Of a stretch of 64,000 nt of DNA, positions 11,485 to 21,652 are shown in pieces. Positions within the stretch are counted from its first letter, which is position 1; each line of letters starts with the position of its first letter. The notes beneath the pieces are model-generated. The model was not told where the DNA came from. It saw nothing but the letters and a program-made list of their open reading frames with translations, and did not search any database. The position numbers and the translations under genes were made by a program. The stretch spans positions 8,523,883-8,587,882 of the forward strand of contig NC_047081.1 in assembly GCF_902459465.1 (NCBI RefSeq), read 5' to 3'. The stretch comes from Asterias rubens (Eukaryota; Echinodermata; Asteroidea; Forcipulatida; Asteriidae).

Positions 11485-12453
11485 ATAAACAAATCCAAAA
11501 ATAGAACTTGTGATTGATGGCACAGCGTTGGTGGCAGAAGCTCCGTTTAACCATGGTCTAACAGCTTCCGGTGTCCTTTTTTTTAAGAGTCCATCCGAAT
11601 TTGATCATGATTTTCATTCCTCGCTATAGCAAGATGGAGATGACGCCTGTCTCACTAGAGCAAGCTTTAATCGAAACGTTGTGAATAAGAACTCACTCCG
11701 CGGCCCGGTGATGAAGTTTGTAACGAGAGGTTTTCTATATAGACCAACCATGAATTATTCTACCTCCATGGAACAACCATGGAGTAAGCTGAAGTAGTAG
11801 TCCCAGCCGATCCTTCCGCCCACAGGTAGTTCTTTTCAGAACCGAGAAGTCTCCCGAATTCCGAAAATCTACTCCGCGGTACTTACTACAGAGAAGTAGA
11901 AATACACATGAGGTTATATACCGCAAACCAAATCCAGAAAAATGGGCTGTATCTTTTCTCAAACAAATGTTCGGTGGACAGTCCGATTCTACCTCCATGG
12001 TCCGACATTACGATTCTATTGAGTATTTCTCGAGGTTTAATGACAACACAACACACATGAGCAGGTACATAAAGTTTTAAGGAGATAAGCAATGAAATAC
12101 ATGAAAGCACACAACATGAACAAGCAAGGGGTAATCTAACGAATAGCAAACAAGAAAGGGGGATGGTTTGACCGCAAGAAGTGGGAAACACAAAGGATAC
12201 AGGTGGGGTGTGGTTGCGTTTTTGTGTGTGATGTCAAAACATTTTCAACAAAAAGGGAAGGGGAGATTGTTGATGACGTCTGGCGACGATGACGTCATTA
12301 CGCATCTAATTGCATATTAAATTGCACTACGCATGCGCAGTATATACATGAAATAGCACCATTTTGAATCAGCAAGCGGGGGTAAAATAATCCAACCATG
12401 GATCGATTGTACATCGCAAAGATGCTATCGTTCCGCCCAACAACTTATCAAGC

Positions 12454-12615
12454 ATACTTACCTGGCTCAGGAGATACCGTGATCATTAAGGCGGTTCTCC
12501 CATGGCGAGGCCTATCCATTGCACTTCGGACGGGTTGACCTATGCGATTCCCCCAAATGTGGGGAACTCGGGAGTACAATTTCTGATAGTGGGGACTGCG
12601 TTCGCGCTCTCCCTG
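12454..12615 (+). ncRNA. U1: U1 snRNA, copy 10
   Basis: Consensus U1. It corresponds to copy 8 shifted by 2,267 bp but lacks that copy's stem III change. Flanked downstream by type A spacer. Confidence 0.97.
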
Positions 12616-13589
12616 ATAAACAAATCCAAAAATAGAACTTGTGATTGATGGCACAGCGTTGGTGGCAGAAGCTCCGTTTAACCATGGACTAACAGCTTCC
12701 GGTGTCCTTTTTTTTTAAAGAGTCCATCCGAATTTGATCATGATGTTCTTTCCTCGCTATAGCAAGATGGAGATGACGTCCTGTCTCACTAGAGCAAGCT
12801 TTAATCGAAATGTTGTGAATAAGAACTCACTCCGCGGCCCGGTGATGAAGTTTGTAACGAGAGGTTCTCTATATATAGACCAACCATGAATTATTCTACC
12901 TCCATGGAACAACCATGGAGTAAGCTGAAGTAGTAGTCCCAGCCGATCCTTCCGCCCACAGGTAGTTCTTTTCAGAACCGAGAAGTCTCCCGAATTCCGA
13001 AAATCTACTCCGCGGTACTTACTACAGAAAGTAGAAATACACATGAGGTTATATACCGCAAACCAAATCCAGAAAAATGGGCTGTATCTTTTCTCAAACA
13101 AAATGTTCGGTGGACAGTCCGATTCTACCTCCATGGTCCGACATTACGATTCTATTGAGTATTTCTCGAGGTTTAATGACAACACAACACACATGAGCAG
13201 GTACATAAAGTTTTAAGGAGATAAGCAATGAAATACATGAAAGCACACAACATGAACAAGCAAGGGGTAATCTAACGAATAGCAAACAAGAAAGGGGGAT
13301 GGTTTGACCGCAAGAAGTGGGAAACACAAAGGATACAGGTGGGGTGTGGTTGCGTTTTTGTGTGTGATGTCAAAATATTTTCAACAAAAAGGGAAGGGGA
13401 GATTGTTGATGACGTCTGGCGACGATGACGTCATTACGCATCTAATTGCATATTAAATTGCACTACGCATGCGCAGTATATACATGAAATAGCACCATTT
13501 TGAATCGGCAAGCGGGGGTAAAATAATCCAACCATGGATCGATTGTACATCGCAAAGATGCTATCGTTCCGCCCAACAACTTATCAAGC

Positions 13590-13751
13590 ATACTTACCTG
13601 GCTCAGGAGATACCGTGATCATTAAGGCGGTTCTCCCATGGCGAGGCCTATCCATTGCACTTCGGACGGGTTGACCTATGCGATTCCCCCAAATGTGGGG
13701 AACTCGGGAGTACAATTTCTGATAGTGGGGACTGCGTTCGCGCTCTCCCTG
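13590..13751 (+). ncRNA. U1: U1 snRNA, copy 11
   Basis: Consensus U1, identical to copy 9 together with its flanks as far as compared. Type B spacer follows. Confidence 0.97.
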
Positions 13752-14720
13752 ATAAACAAATCCAAAAATAGAACTTGTGATTGATGGCACAGCGTTGGTG
13801 GCAGAAGCTCCGTTTAACCATGGTCTAACAGCTTCCGGTGTCCTTTTTTTTAAGAGTCCATCCGAATTTGATCATGATTTTCATTCCTCGCTATAGCAAG
13901 ATGGAGATGACGCCTGTCTCACTAGAGCAAGCTTTAATCGAAACGTTGTGAATAAGAACTCACTCCGCGGCCCGGTGATGAAGTTTGTAACGAGAGGTTT
14001 TCTATATAGACCAACCATGAATTATTCTACCTCCATGGAACAACCATGGAGTAAGCTGAAGTAGTAGTCCCAGCCGATCCTTCCGCCCACAGGTAGTTCT
14101 TTTCAGAACCGAGAAGTCTCCCGAATTCCGAAAATCTACTCCGCGGTACTTACTACAGAGAAGTAGAAATACACATGAGGTTATATACCGCAAACCAAAT
14201 CCAGAAAAATGGGCTGTATCTTTTCTCAAACAAATGTTCGGTGGACAGTCCGATTCTACCTCCATGGTCCGACATTACGATTCTATTGAGTATTTCTCGA
14301 GGTTTAATGACAACACAACACACATGAGCAGGTACATAAAGTTTTAAGGAGATAAGCAATGAAATACATGAAAGCACACAACATGAACAAGCAAGGGGTA
14401 ATCTAACGAATAGCAAACAAGAAAGGGGGATGGTTTGACCGCAAGAAGTGGGAAACACAAAGGATACAGGTGGGGTGTGGTTGCGTTTTTGTGTGTGATG
14501 TCAAAACATTTTCAACAAAAAGGGAAGGGGAGATTGTTGATGACGTCTGGCGACGATGACGTCATTACGCATCTAATTGCATATTAAATTGCACTACGCA
14601 TGCGCAGTATATACATGAAATAGCACCATTTTGAATCAGCAAGCGGGGGTAAAATAATCCAACCATGGATCGATTGTACATCGCAAAGATGCTATCGTTC
14701 CGCCCAACAACTTATCAAGC

Positions 14721-14882
14721 ATACTTACCTGGCTCAGGAGATACCGTGATCATTAAGGCGGTTCTCCCATGGCGAGGCCTATCCATTGCACTTCGGACGG
14801 GTTGACCTATGCGATTCCCCCAAATGTGGGGAACTCGGGAGTACAATTTCTGATAGTGGGGACTGCGTTCGCGCTCTCCCTG
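14721..14882 (+). ncRNA. U1: U1 snRNA, copy 12
   Basis: Consensus U1. The flank diverges from copy 10 at 14892 ('caaaacc' for 'caaatcc'), which sets the right end of the exact duplication. The following spacer returns to the longer type seen after copies 4-6. Confidence 0.96.
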
Positions 14883-15906
14883 ATAAACAAAACCAAAAAT
14901 AGAACTTGTGATTGATGGCACAGCGTTGGTGGCAGAAGCTCCGTTTAACCATGGTCTAACAGCTTCCGGTGTCCTTTTTTTTTAAGAGTCCATCCGAATT
15001 TGATCATGATTTTCTTTCCTCGCTATAGCAAGATGGAGATGACGTCCTGTCTCACTAGAGCAAGCTTTAATCGAAACGTGGTGAATAAGAACTCACTCCG
15101 CGGCCCGGTGATGAAGTTTGTAACGAGAGGTTCTCTATAGACCAACCATGAATTATTCTACCTCCATGGAACAACCATGGAGTAAGCTGAAGTAGTAGTC
15201 CCAGCCGATCCTTCCGCCCACAGGTAGTTCTTTTCAGAACCGAGAAGTATCCCGAATTCAGAAAATCTACTCCGCGGTACTTACTACAGAGAAGTCTCAC
15301 AAATTCCAAAAATCTACTTTTTGGTAGAACCTAAGCTACCTGCTGGATAGTAGAAACACGGGTTAGTACCGCAAACCAAATCTAGAAAAATTTGCTGAAT
15401 CTTTTCTCAAACAAAATATGTTCGGTGGACAGTCCGATTCGACCTCCATGGTCCGACGTTATGATTCTATTGAGTATTTTCGGAGATTTAATGACAACAC
15501 AACACACATGAGCAGGTACATAAAGTTATAAGGAGATAAGCAATGAAATACATGAAAGCACACAACATGAACAAGCAAGGGGTAATCTAATGAACAGGAG
15601 GACACTGTGAAGGGGGATGGTTTGACCGCCAGAAGTGGAAAACACCCAGGATACAGGTGGGGTGTGGTTGCGTTTTTGTGTGTGATGTCAAAATATTTTC
15701 AACAAAAAGGGAAGGGGAGATTGATGATTACGTCTGGCGACGATGACGTCATAACGCATCTAATTAGCATATTAAATTGCACTACGCATGCGCAGTATAT
15801 AGATGAAATGGCACATTTTGAATCGGCAAGCGGGTGTAAAATAATCCAACCATGGATCGATTGTACATCGCAAAGATCCTATCGTTCCGCCCAACAACTT
15901 ACGAGC

Positions 15907-16068
15907 ATACTTACCTGGCTCAGGAGATACCGTGATCAATAAGGCGGTTCTCCCATGGCGAGGCCTATCCATTGCACTTCGGACGGGTTGACCTATGCGA
16001 TTCCCCCAAATGTGGTGAACTCGGGAGTACAATTTATGATAGTTGGGACTGCGTTCGCGCTCTCCCTG
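15907..16068 (+). ncRNA. U1: U1 snRNA, copy 13 (divergent terminal copy)
   Basis: Full-length but altered. It has ATGTGGTGAAC in stem III, AATTTATGA for the Sm-like AATTTCTGA, and TAGTTGGGACTG for TAGTGGGGACTG in the terminal stem. Loop I is ATCAATAAG like copy 2. The 3'-box-like 'atccaaaaatagatacc' is present, then array sequence stops. The changes hit the Sm site and two stems, so it may be a pseudogene. Confidence 0.9.
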
Positions 16069-16380
16069 ATAAACAAATCCAAAAATAGATACCGCAAAGT
16101 CCACATTGACATATTTGGTTATTAGATATCGACACCCACTGTTGGACACTCGAATTTAAAAACGTCGAAAACGTTCGATATATCGAAAACATCGAAATTC
16201 TTGATATTTCGATATGATTAAAACAGGGACATCGGCGATTAAAACAGTGACATCGGCGATTTCGATGTCAAAAAAATATCGAGGTTTTGTGTATTTTCGA
16301 TACATCGGCCGACGTTACGGCCGACCAATTGACCAATGATCGTTATCATTGAAGAGCAGACATTGTTATTGAAGACTGCA
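16069..16380. repeat. AT-rich sequence with repeated tatcgat/cgaaaacatcg motifs
   Basis: After the last U1 gene. It contains many 'tcgatat' and 'cgaaaacatcg' variants and a 24-bp direct duplication ('gattaaaacag.gacatcggc', about 16218-16262). No coding potential. Confidence 0.6.
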
Positions 16381-16645
16381 GACGCTCAATACACTCAATC
16401 AGTCAAATGGCACAATGTTATTACACATCGGTAGACGTTCAACCAATCAAACGAAAACAAAATTATCGGACTGTAGACGCTCAACCAATCAAACGACACA
16501 ATGTTTATAGACTGTAGACGCTCAACCAATCAAATGACTCAATGTTATTGTAACTGTGGCTGATCGACCAATCAATGACACAATATTAGTGTTGACTGTA
16601 GATGCACATTACCAATCGAATGACACAATATTATTGTAGAAAAAG
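16380..16645. repeat. Degenerate minisatellite, about 40-55 bp units
   Basis: Five to six imperfect units of the form 'gactgtagacgctcaaccaatcaaa.gacacaatgttatt'. Each unit contains a CCAAT-like 'accaatca'. The tandem order is visible directly; unit boundaries are approximate. Confidence 0.8.
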
Positions 16646-16700
16646 TAGACGCTTGGCCGCCGCCGATCCGATGAAAATATTACGTAAACTGTATAATATA

Positions 16701-16928
16701 GGGTGCGTTCGATTAGCTTCCCTGGGTCAACCCCGCGGTACTCACTCGGGTGAGCCCCTGACAAGAGCTAATCGAACGATCACAGCGCACCTCGGGTCAC
16801 CCCCAAGTGACCACTCCCCAAGCAGGGCACTGGAAGCTGACCCAGGTGAGCCCCTGGAATGAAGCCAAGCTATTCGAACGTAACGGGGTAGCCCGGGGTC
16901 GACCAAGGGAAGCTAAACGAACGCACCC
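16701..16928. mobile_element. Foldback MITE, GGGTGCGTTCG family, long form
   Basis: Terminal inverted repeats 'gggtgcgttcgattagctt' and '..gctaaacgaacgcaccc' bound 228 bp. The interior has 'gtgagcccctgacaagagc' and 'gcaccctcggg'-like segments shared with the copy at 63753. No transposase. Flanks read 'ata' on both sides, a possible short target duplication. Confidence 0.85.
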
Positions 16929-17450
16929 ATAGATGCTGAAGATGTGGAACATTGCAACATGCACCCTACTTATAAGGAATGAAGCTGACCACCGGATTTG
17001 TTCATTGTAACGAAATCAAACTGTACGCTTATTGGACGAAGGTCCCATCGGATCATAGAAGGACAACGCTCCCAGGGCACCTGGCCTGAACTTAGTTTGA
17101 ACTGTACTACAGTAATTGGACGAATTATCGCGCGCATTCAAGTTGATGTATAACATTGTATAAAAAATGTATCAATAAGAGATTATCCAGGTGCGCTGGC
17201 AGGTTGTTTTGACGCACTTTCTGGTGTTGTGCATAATGCAGGATTAAGTTGTGTTTACGAGACAGACAAAGCTGAAGACTAGTTGGTGTTGTTCTCGACG
17301 ACAAAAAATCAGTGCGTTTCATATTGAACGGAATTATTTGAGTTCATTTGTTTTATGTCTGCGTTTGGCTGCAGAGCTAAAAAAAAAAATAATCCTACCT
17401 CCATAGACGTAGACACGGCTACTTTTTCGCCAACAGTGGGCCATAACATT
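16929..17450. other. Intergenic, no gene seen
   Basis: Unique-looking sequence without a supported coding frame. A short open minus frame at 17125-17322 has no recognisable features. Confidence 0.5.
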
Positions 17451-17452
17451 TT

Positions 17453-17835
17453 TAAAGGCACTGGTACAGGTTTGGTAATTGTCAAAGACCAGTGTTCTCA
17501 CCAGGTGATCCCATCATAGGCATAAAATAATAAGCCTGTGAAAATTTGGGCTCAATTGGTCATCGAAGTTGCGAGAAAATCATGAAAGAAAAAACACCCT
17601 TGTTGGACGAATTTGTGTGCTTTCAGATATGAATAAAAGACTTCTACTCTAGCATAGAAGTCTTTTGATGTTTTAGTGAGAAATTACCGTTTCTCAAAAA
17701 CTACGTTACTTCAGAGGGAGCAGTTTCCCACAACGTTTTACTATCAACAGCTCTCCAATGCTGGTTACCAAGTCAGTTTTTAAGTTATGATTTGTTTAGA
17801 GAAATTACCAAACGTGTACCTTCCCTTTCAAACAA
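17453..17835. mobile_element. Diverged copy of the TTAA-bordered ~390-bp foldback family
   Basis: Recognisable by 'aaaggcactgg..ttggtaattgtcaaagacca', 'gtgaaaatttgggctcaattggtc', the inner hairpin 'agacttct...agaagtct' and the closing 'aaattaccaaacgtgtacc'. Ends are eroded. Confidence 0.65.
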
Positions 17836-18585
17836 AGAACACATAAACAGGCCTGTGTCGATTTAGTAACGAGAAAAGTGACTATTTATAGCCTACTATA
17901 AAGAAACAGTAGACATTTTACGCTAGTGCAACATTTGGATAGGCATAAAGATTTGTGGTACAAAGACAAGATCTAAGATTAAGTGGTTAAAAACATAGAA
18001 ACACATGAGGAAACACTACCCCCCCCCCCCCCCAATACCGGTCTTAGTGGAGCCATGACAACCCAATAAGATGTTGACCAGGATGAGAATGAAACAATTC
18101 AGCCAAGTCCACGGTCCGTAAAATAAACAAAAGAGCCTTCTGTAGAAAATCAGGCCCCAGGCGTTGAACTGTCATCCTCAGCGGTCACTGTCCGTCCAGG
18201 GTCACTCGTTTATCTCGGTCCGTGTATCTTACTTTTATAGACAGTGATTATTTCGACCAGACAACAATGGCGTACACGGAACCATGCGACGATCATGTAG
18301 AGAAATGTAACTGTTGTACTTCAACCTTTTTTATTAATTCAGTTGCAATTTAGTTGTTATAGTGTGATGACTATTGCGAATAGACCTTTGATAATTATTT
18401 CAATAAAACAAACCAAGTTTCCGTATCCTGCCATCGTTTCCTTGGCGCATCATAGTGTCTGGTTAATACCATGGAGCAATAAACTAGAAGTTAATACCCA
18501 TAGACGCTCCTTTTTGTAAAAATTTGTGAAAAGGTGGCGACTGGGCAATGAAAGTTTTTCTGAAAACTATTGCTAATTCCCTCCC

Positions 18586-19204
18586 TTAAAGACATTGGAC
18601 ACTATTTGTATTGGTAATTGTCAAGATCAGTCTTCTCACTTGGTGAATCTCGATATTTATGCATAAAATAACAAACCTGTGAACATTTTAGCTCAATCGG
18701 TCATCGAAGTTGCGAGATACTAATGAAAGAAAAAAAGAAGTTGTGTGCTTTCGGACTGATGCTTGATTTCGAGACCTCAAAATTCTAAATTTGAGGTCTC
18801 GAAATCAATTCGTGGAAAATTACTCCTTTCTCGAAAACTACTCCACCTCAAAGGGAGCCGTTTCTCACAATGTTTTATACTATATCAACAGCTCCCCATT
18901 ACTGATCGTTACAAAGTAAGGTAATAATTATTTGAGCTCAATCGGTCGTCGAGATAATAATGAAAGCAAAAAGAAGTTGTGTGCTTTTGGACTGATGCTT
19001 GATTTCGAGACCTCAAAAATTCTAAATTTGAGGTCTCGAAATCAATTCGTGGAAAATTACTCCTTTCTCGAAAACTACTCCACCTCAAAGGGAGCCGTTT
19101 CTCACAATGTTTTATACTATATCAACAGCTCCCCATTACTGATCGTTACAAAGTAAGGTAATTATTTATTTGGAGTAGTTACCAATAGTGTGTACTGCCT
19201 TTAA
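18586..19204. mobile_element. TTAA-bordered foldback element with internal 230-bp duplication
   Basis: Starts 'ttaaagacattggacacta' and ends 'accaatagtgtgtactgcc' + 'tttaa'. The interior from 'gagctcaatcggtc' through the inner hairpin 'gatttcgagacctca...tgaggtctcgaaatc' to 'gttacaaagtaaggtaat' occurs twice in tandem, almost unchanged. Confidence 0.85.
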
Positions 19205-21652
19205 ACAATACACCTAAAATATGTCTATAACTTAATATTGAAAAGCAAAAGAAAGCCCTAAGAAAGATTGGTCGGTAGCTGTGTTAAATCAGTTTTGCGA
19301 AGGGGGGACGGGGCATAAAATGCAACACTTATAAACAAAATTATAATATTATCTGCATGCCGGCTTTCGAAGCATTGCTTACTATTGTTCATCATCAGAT
19401 CGTGAATATAGAAAGAAACCTCCAGCATGATACAGATGAATGACGAAAAACAACAGCAACCAATGTTTGTGTTTCCTGCACAGTCTAATAAACAATCTAA
19501 TAATCCTAGTAAATTAAAGCCTGTCTATGGATAAATTAAAAATAAAAAAGCTTACAAATTACAAGAGTCATGTTCCGAATCAAAAACCACAAGACTGCAT
19601 GTAGTACACAACCTCCATTTGAACCATGATTGTATAATGAAAACAAAATACAAACTGAACACTTTTCGAAGAATAGTAATTGCCAAAGAATCCCCTAAAT
19701 TCAAAGACCAAAAATTTACTTATTATAATCTGCTATATAATAGTATCTGCTTTCTCGATGTGAAAGTGAAAGTCTAAATATTGTACAATAAGTATAAATA
19801 AGTGACTTGTCTTACCTGCTATATTATAAGGAGAGGGGGTCCGGAGAGGGGGAATCGTTGAAACAGCTTTATGTGATAGACGAGGTTGAATAACGCACCA
19901 ATGTCTCAATGCCTCCGAGTCTGAGTTTAATTAATTTTAAAGACTTCTTACTATACACACCTCATACACACCAAATACCAAGGTCAGAAAGCTGGTCACC
20001 ACTCACCACTCACATCGGGCAGCAGGAAAGCCTTCTTACAGCAAAGAAGAGAAAACGGCGGTTTGGTCACATCACCAACACTCACTTGCAAATATTAGTC
20101 TCCAATCCAAGGGTCTAGTCTGTCGAAGCGATGACAGTATGATACCCAAGGCAAATCCGAGAAAACCGAGAAAACCGAGAAAAGTGGAGCAAAAATCGTC
20201 AAGTCAGAGTGGAGGGTCGCCCCATCTCATAACGGCCCGCAAGGCTATGGGACATGATGATGTTGTGTGATGTATGGTATAACTGTTATAAACTACCTCT
20301 GGACTGAACTAATATCCAGGCACCAACACCACCATCGGCTCTTCTACGATGCTGGGTAAAAGTCTACTTTACAATAGGGGGTTCAGTCTACTTTACAACA
20401 GGGGTTCAAGACAATAGAGATAATAATGGTCGTAGGGAGCATGGAGGTAGAATTAGCTCATGAGCAAAGGAGACCTGCTGACGTTAAAGGTTAGATTTGT
20501 TATACAAGTGCATGATTTTACAAGACTGGTCCTTCAACTATGACGCAATTCGGTTAATCTCCATGATTGAACACGTCAAAACGTGTCACTCGTTTAATTT
20601 GTAATAAACCGCAAGGGAAACTCACCCCGTTTTGATAATGAAGGAATCCTATTGGGTGGAGCCGTGAATTGAAACCATGTGAAACCTATACCTCCGCGTG
20701 TACGTGTATTTCCTTTGAGATGCCGCGCCGCCTGCGCGGTCAATCACTGAAACACTTCTTCCATGGAGCCGCCTGACTGAAAAAATTTTCGCCCACCAGC
20801 AATAGATAAGAAAAATCTGCTTCTCGATCTGGTAACAGAAAAGTCGAAAAGTAGATGGAAAGTTTTCCAAAACGTTCAATCTGACCAAGTAGACAAATTC
20901 ATATAAAAAAAAACATCAAATCTGCTTTTCTATCTATAGGCCCTATTCTGAACCAAGAAAAGCAGATGGCCACTTTTGACCTCAATAAACCTCCAGATCA
21001 CAATATTAGACACAATCTTTGTGCTAATGTAATAATGTTGGCTGCGGCTTTTGGCTCCGCCAGTAATTTGTCATCGCCCCACCCACCAAAGTGTGGTGTT
21101 CGTGTGAGCGCGTGATTATGTGTGATTTGTTTGTGTTTTTATTTGATTCATGGTTTGGAAGTGTTAATCAATTACTTGCGATTCCCTGCTAAATGAACGT
21201 GAGCTTTTGTGGTTGGGGGGGGGGGGAGCTTCACACAGTGCATTGCATGCCCCCACCCCGCCCCGCCTACCCAACATTCATTTGAAACGATTTTCCGGCT
21301 GGAGTTGGATTAACGGTTAGAATACACGGCACGAGATCCGTGCCTGTGAAAATCTCGCCCCCAACCATCCCAGAAATCGCAGAGTTTGACCTTAGCTAGC
21401 TAGCTACAATTACAAAACAACATACACGTCGCACGGTCGTAAACATCCAGGCAGTTTACTCCCTCTCAGGCAAGTCAATCATCAACCATTTAAACTTTAA
21501 TTAACGACAATTTGAATTAGTAGTAGCTAGTAGTACCGCCACGTACCAGCCATTCTGCAAGCCTATTTTTATTAGTATTATTAGCACTAACATTTCCTAA
21601 CGTTGTCTCCCCAAAAAACTTACTACAGAGAAAGCAACAATTTGTAGCCACC
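19205..21652. other. Intergenic region upstream of GST1
   Basis: Mostly unrecognised. 19909-20290 has a frame containing KKRKRRFGHI followed by basic residues and a 'ggacatgatgatg' end, which loosely resembles the 3' end of a decayed LINE reverse transcriptase ORF; weak. 21207-21226 is a G run with a C-rich stretch after it. 21325-21350 has a small hairpin 'cacggcac..gtgcctgtg'. Confidence 0.4.

Larger units (their letters stand above)
10296..14891 (+). repeat. Two-unit higher-order duplication inside the U1 array
   Basis: Two U1-unit types alternate, A (1136 bp) and B (1131 bp), giving A-B-A-B with a 2,267-bp period. Type B markers 'gatgacgcctgtc', 'gaggttttctat', 'tcaaaacatttt' and 'gaatcagcaagc' recur exactly 2,267 bp apart. 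Type A markers ('catggactaac', 'gatgttctttcc', 'cgaaatgttg') do too. By eye 10296-12624 equals 12563-14891. This is a very recent duplication or an assembly duplicate. Confidence 0.85.
1184..16068 (+). repeat. Tandem array of 13 U1 snRNA genes with spacers
   Basis: Thirteen 162-nt U1 genes lie head to tail on the plus strand. Start-to-start distances are 869, 897, 2451, 1165, 1188, 1186, 1247, 1136, 1131, 1136, 1131 and 1186 bp. The units share upstream control sequence, the U1 gene, a 3'-box-like element and a long spacer. Copies 6, 7, 9, 10, 11 and 12 look identical in the RNA-coding part. Copies 1-3 and 13 at the edges differ in both gene and spacer, as expected if homogenisation by unequal exchange or conversion is weaker at array ends. 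Tandem U1 genes are established in sea urchins. The minus-strand open frames repeated through this region are antisense to U1 and should not be annotated. Confidence 0.95.

Noticed and set aside
10187-14882. CRISPR-like regular repeats
   Set aside because: The 1.13-kb spacing with 162-nt conserved genes is a snRNA array; there are no short repeats with spacers and the DNA is eukaryotic.
821-16149. Repeated minus-strand open frames of 68, 77, 87, 96, 101 and 125 aa
   Set aside because: They are antisense to U1 genes or lie in the repeated spacer, recur once per unit, and carry no independent coding signal.
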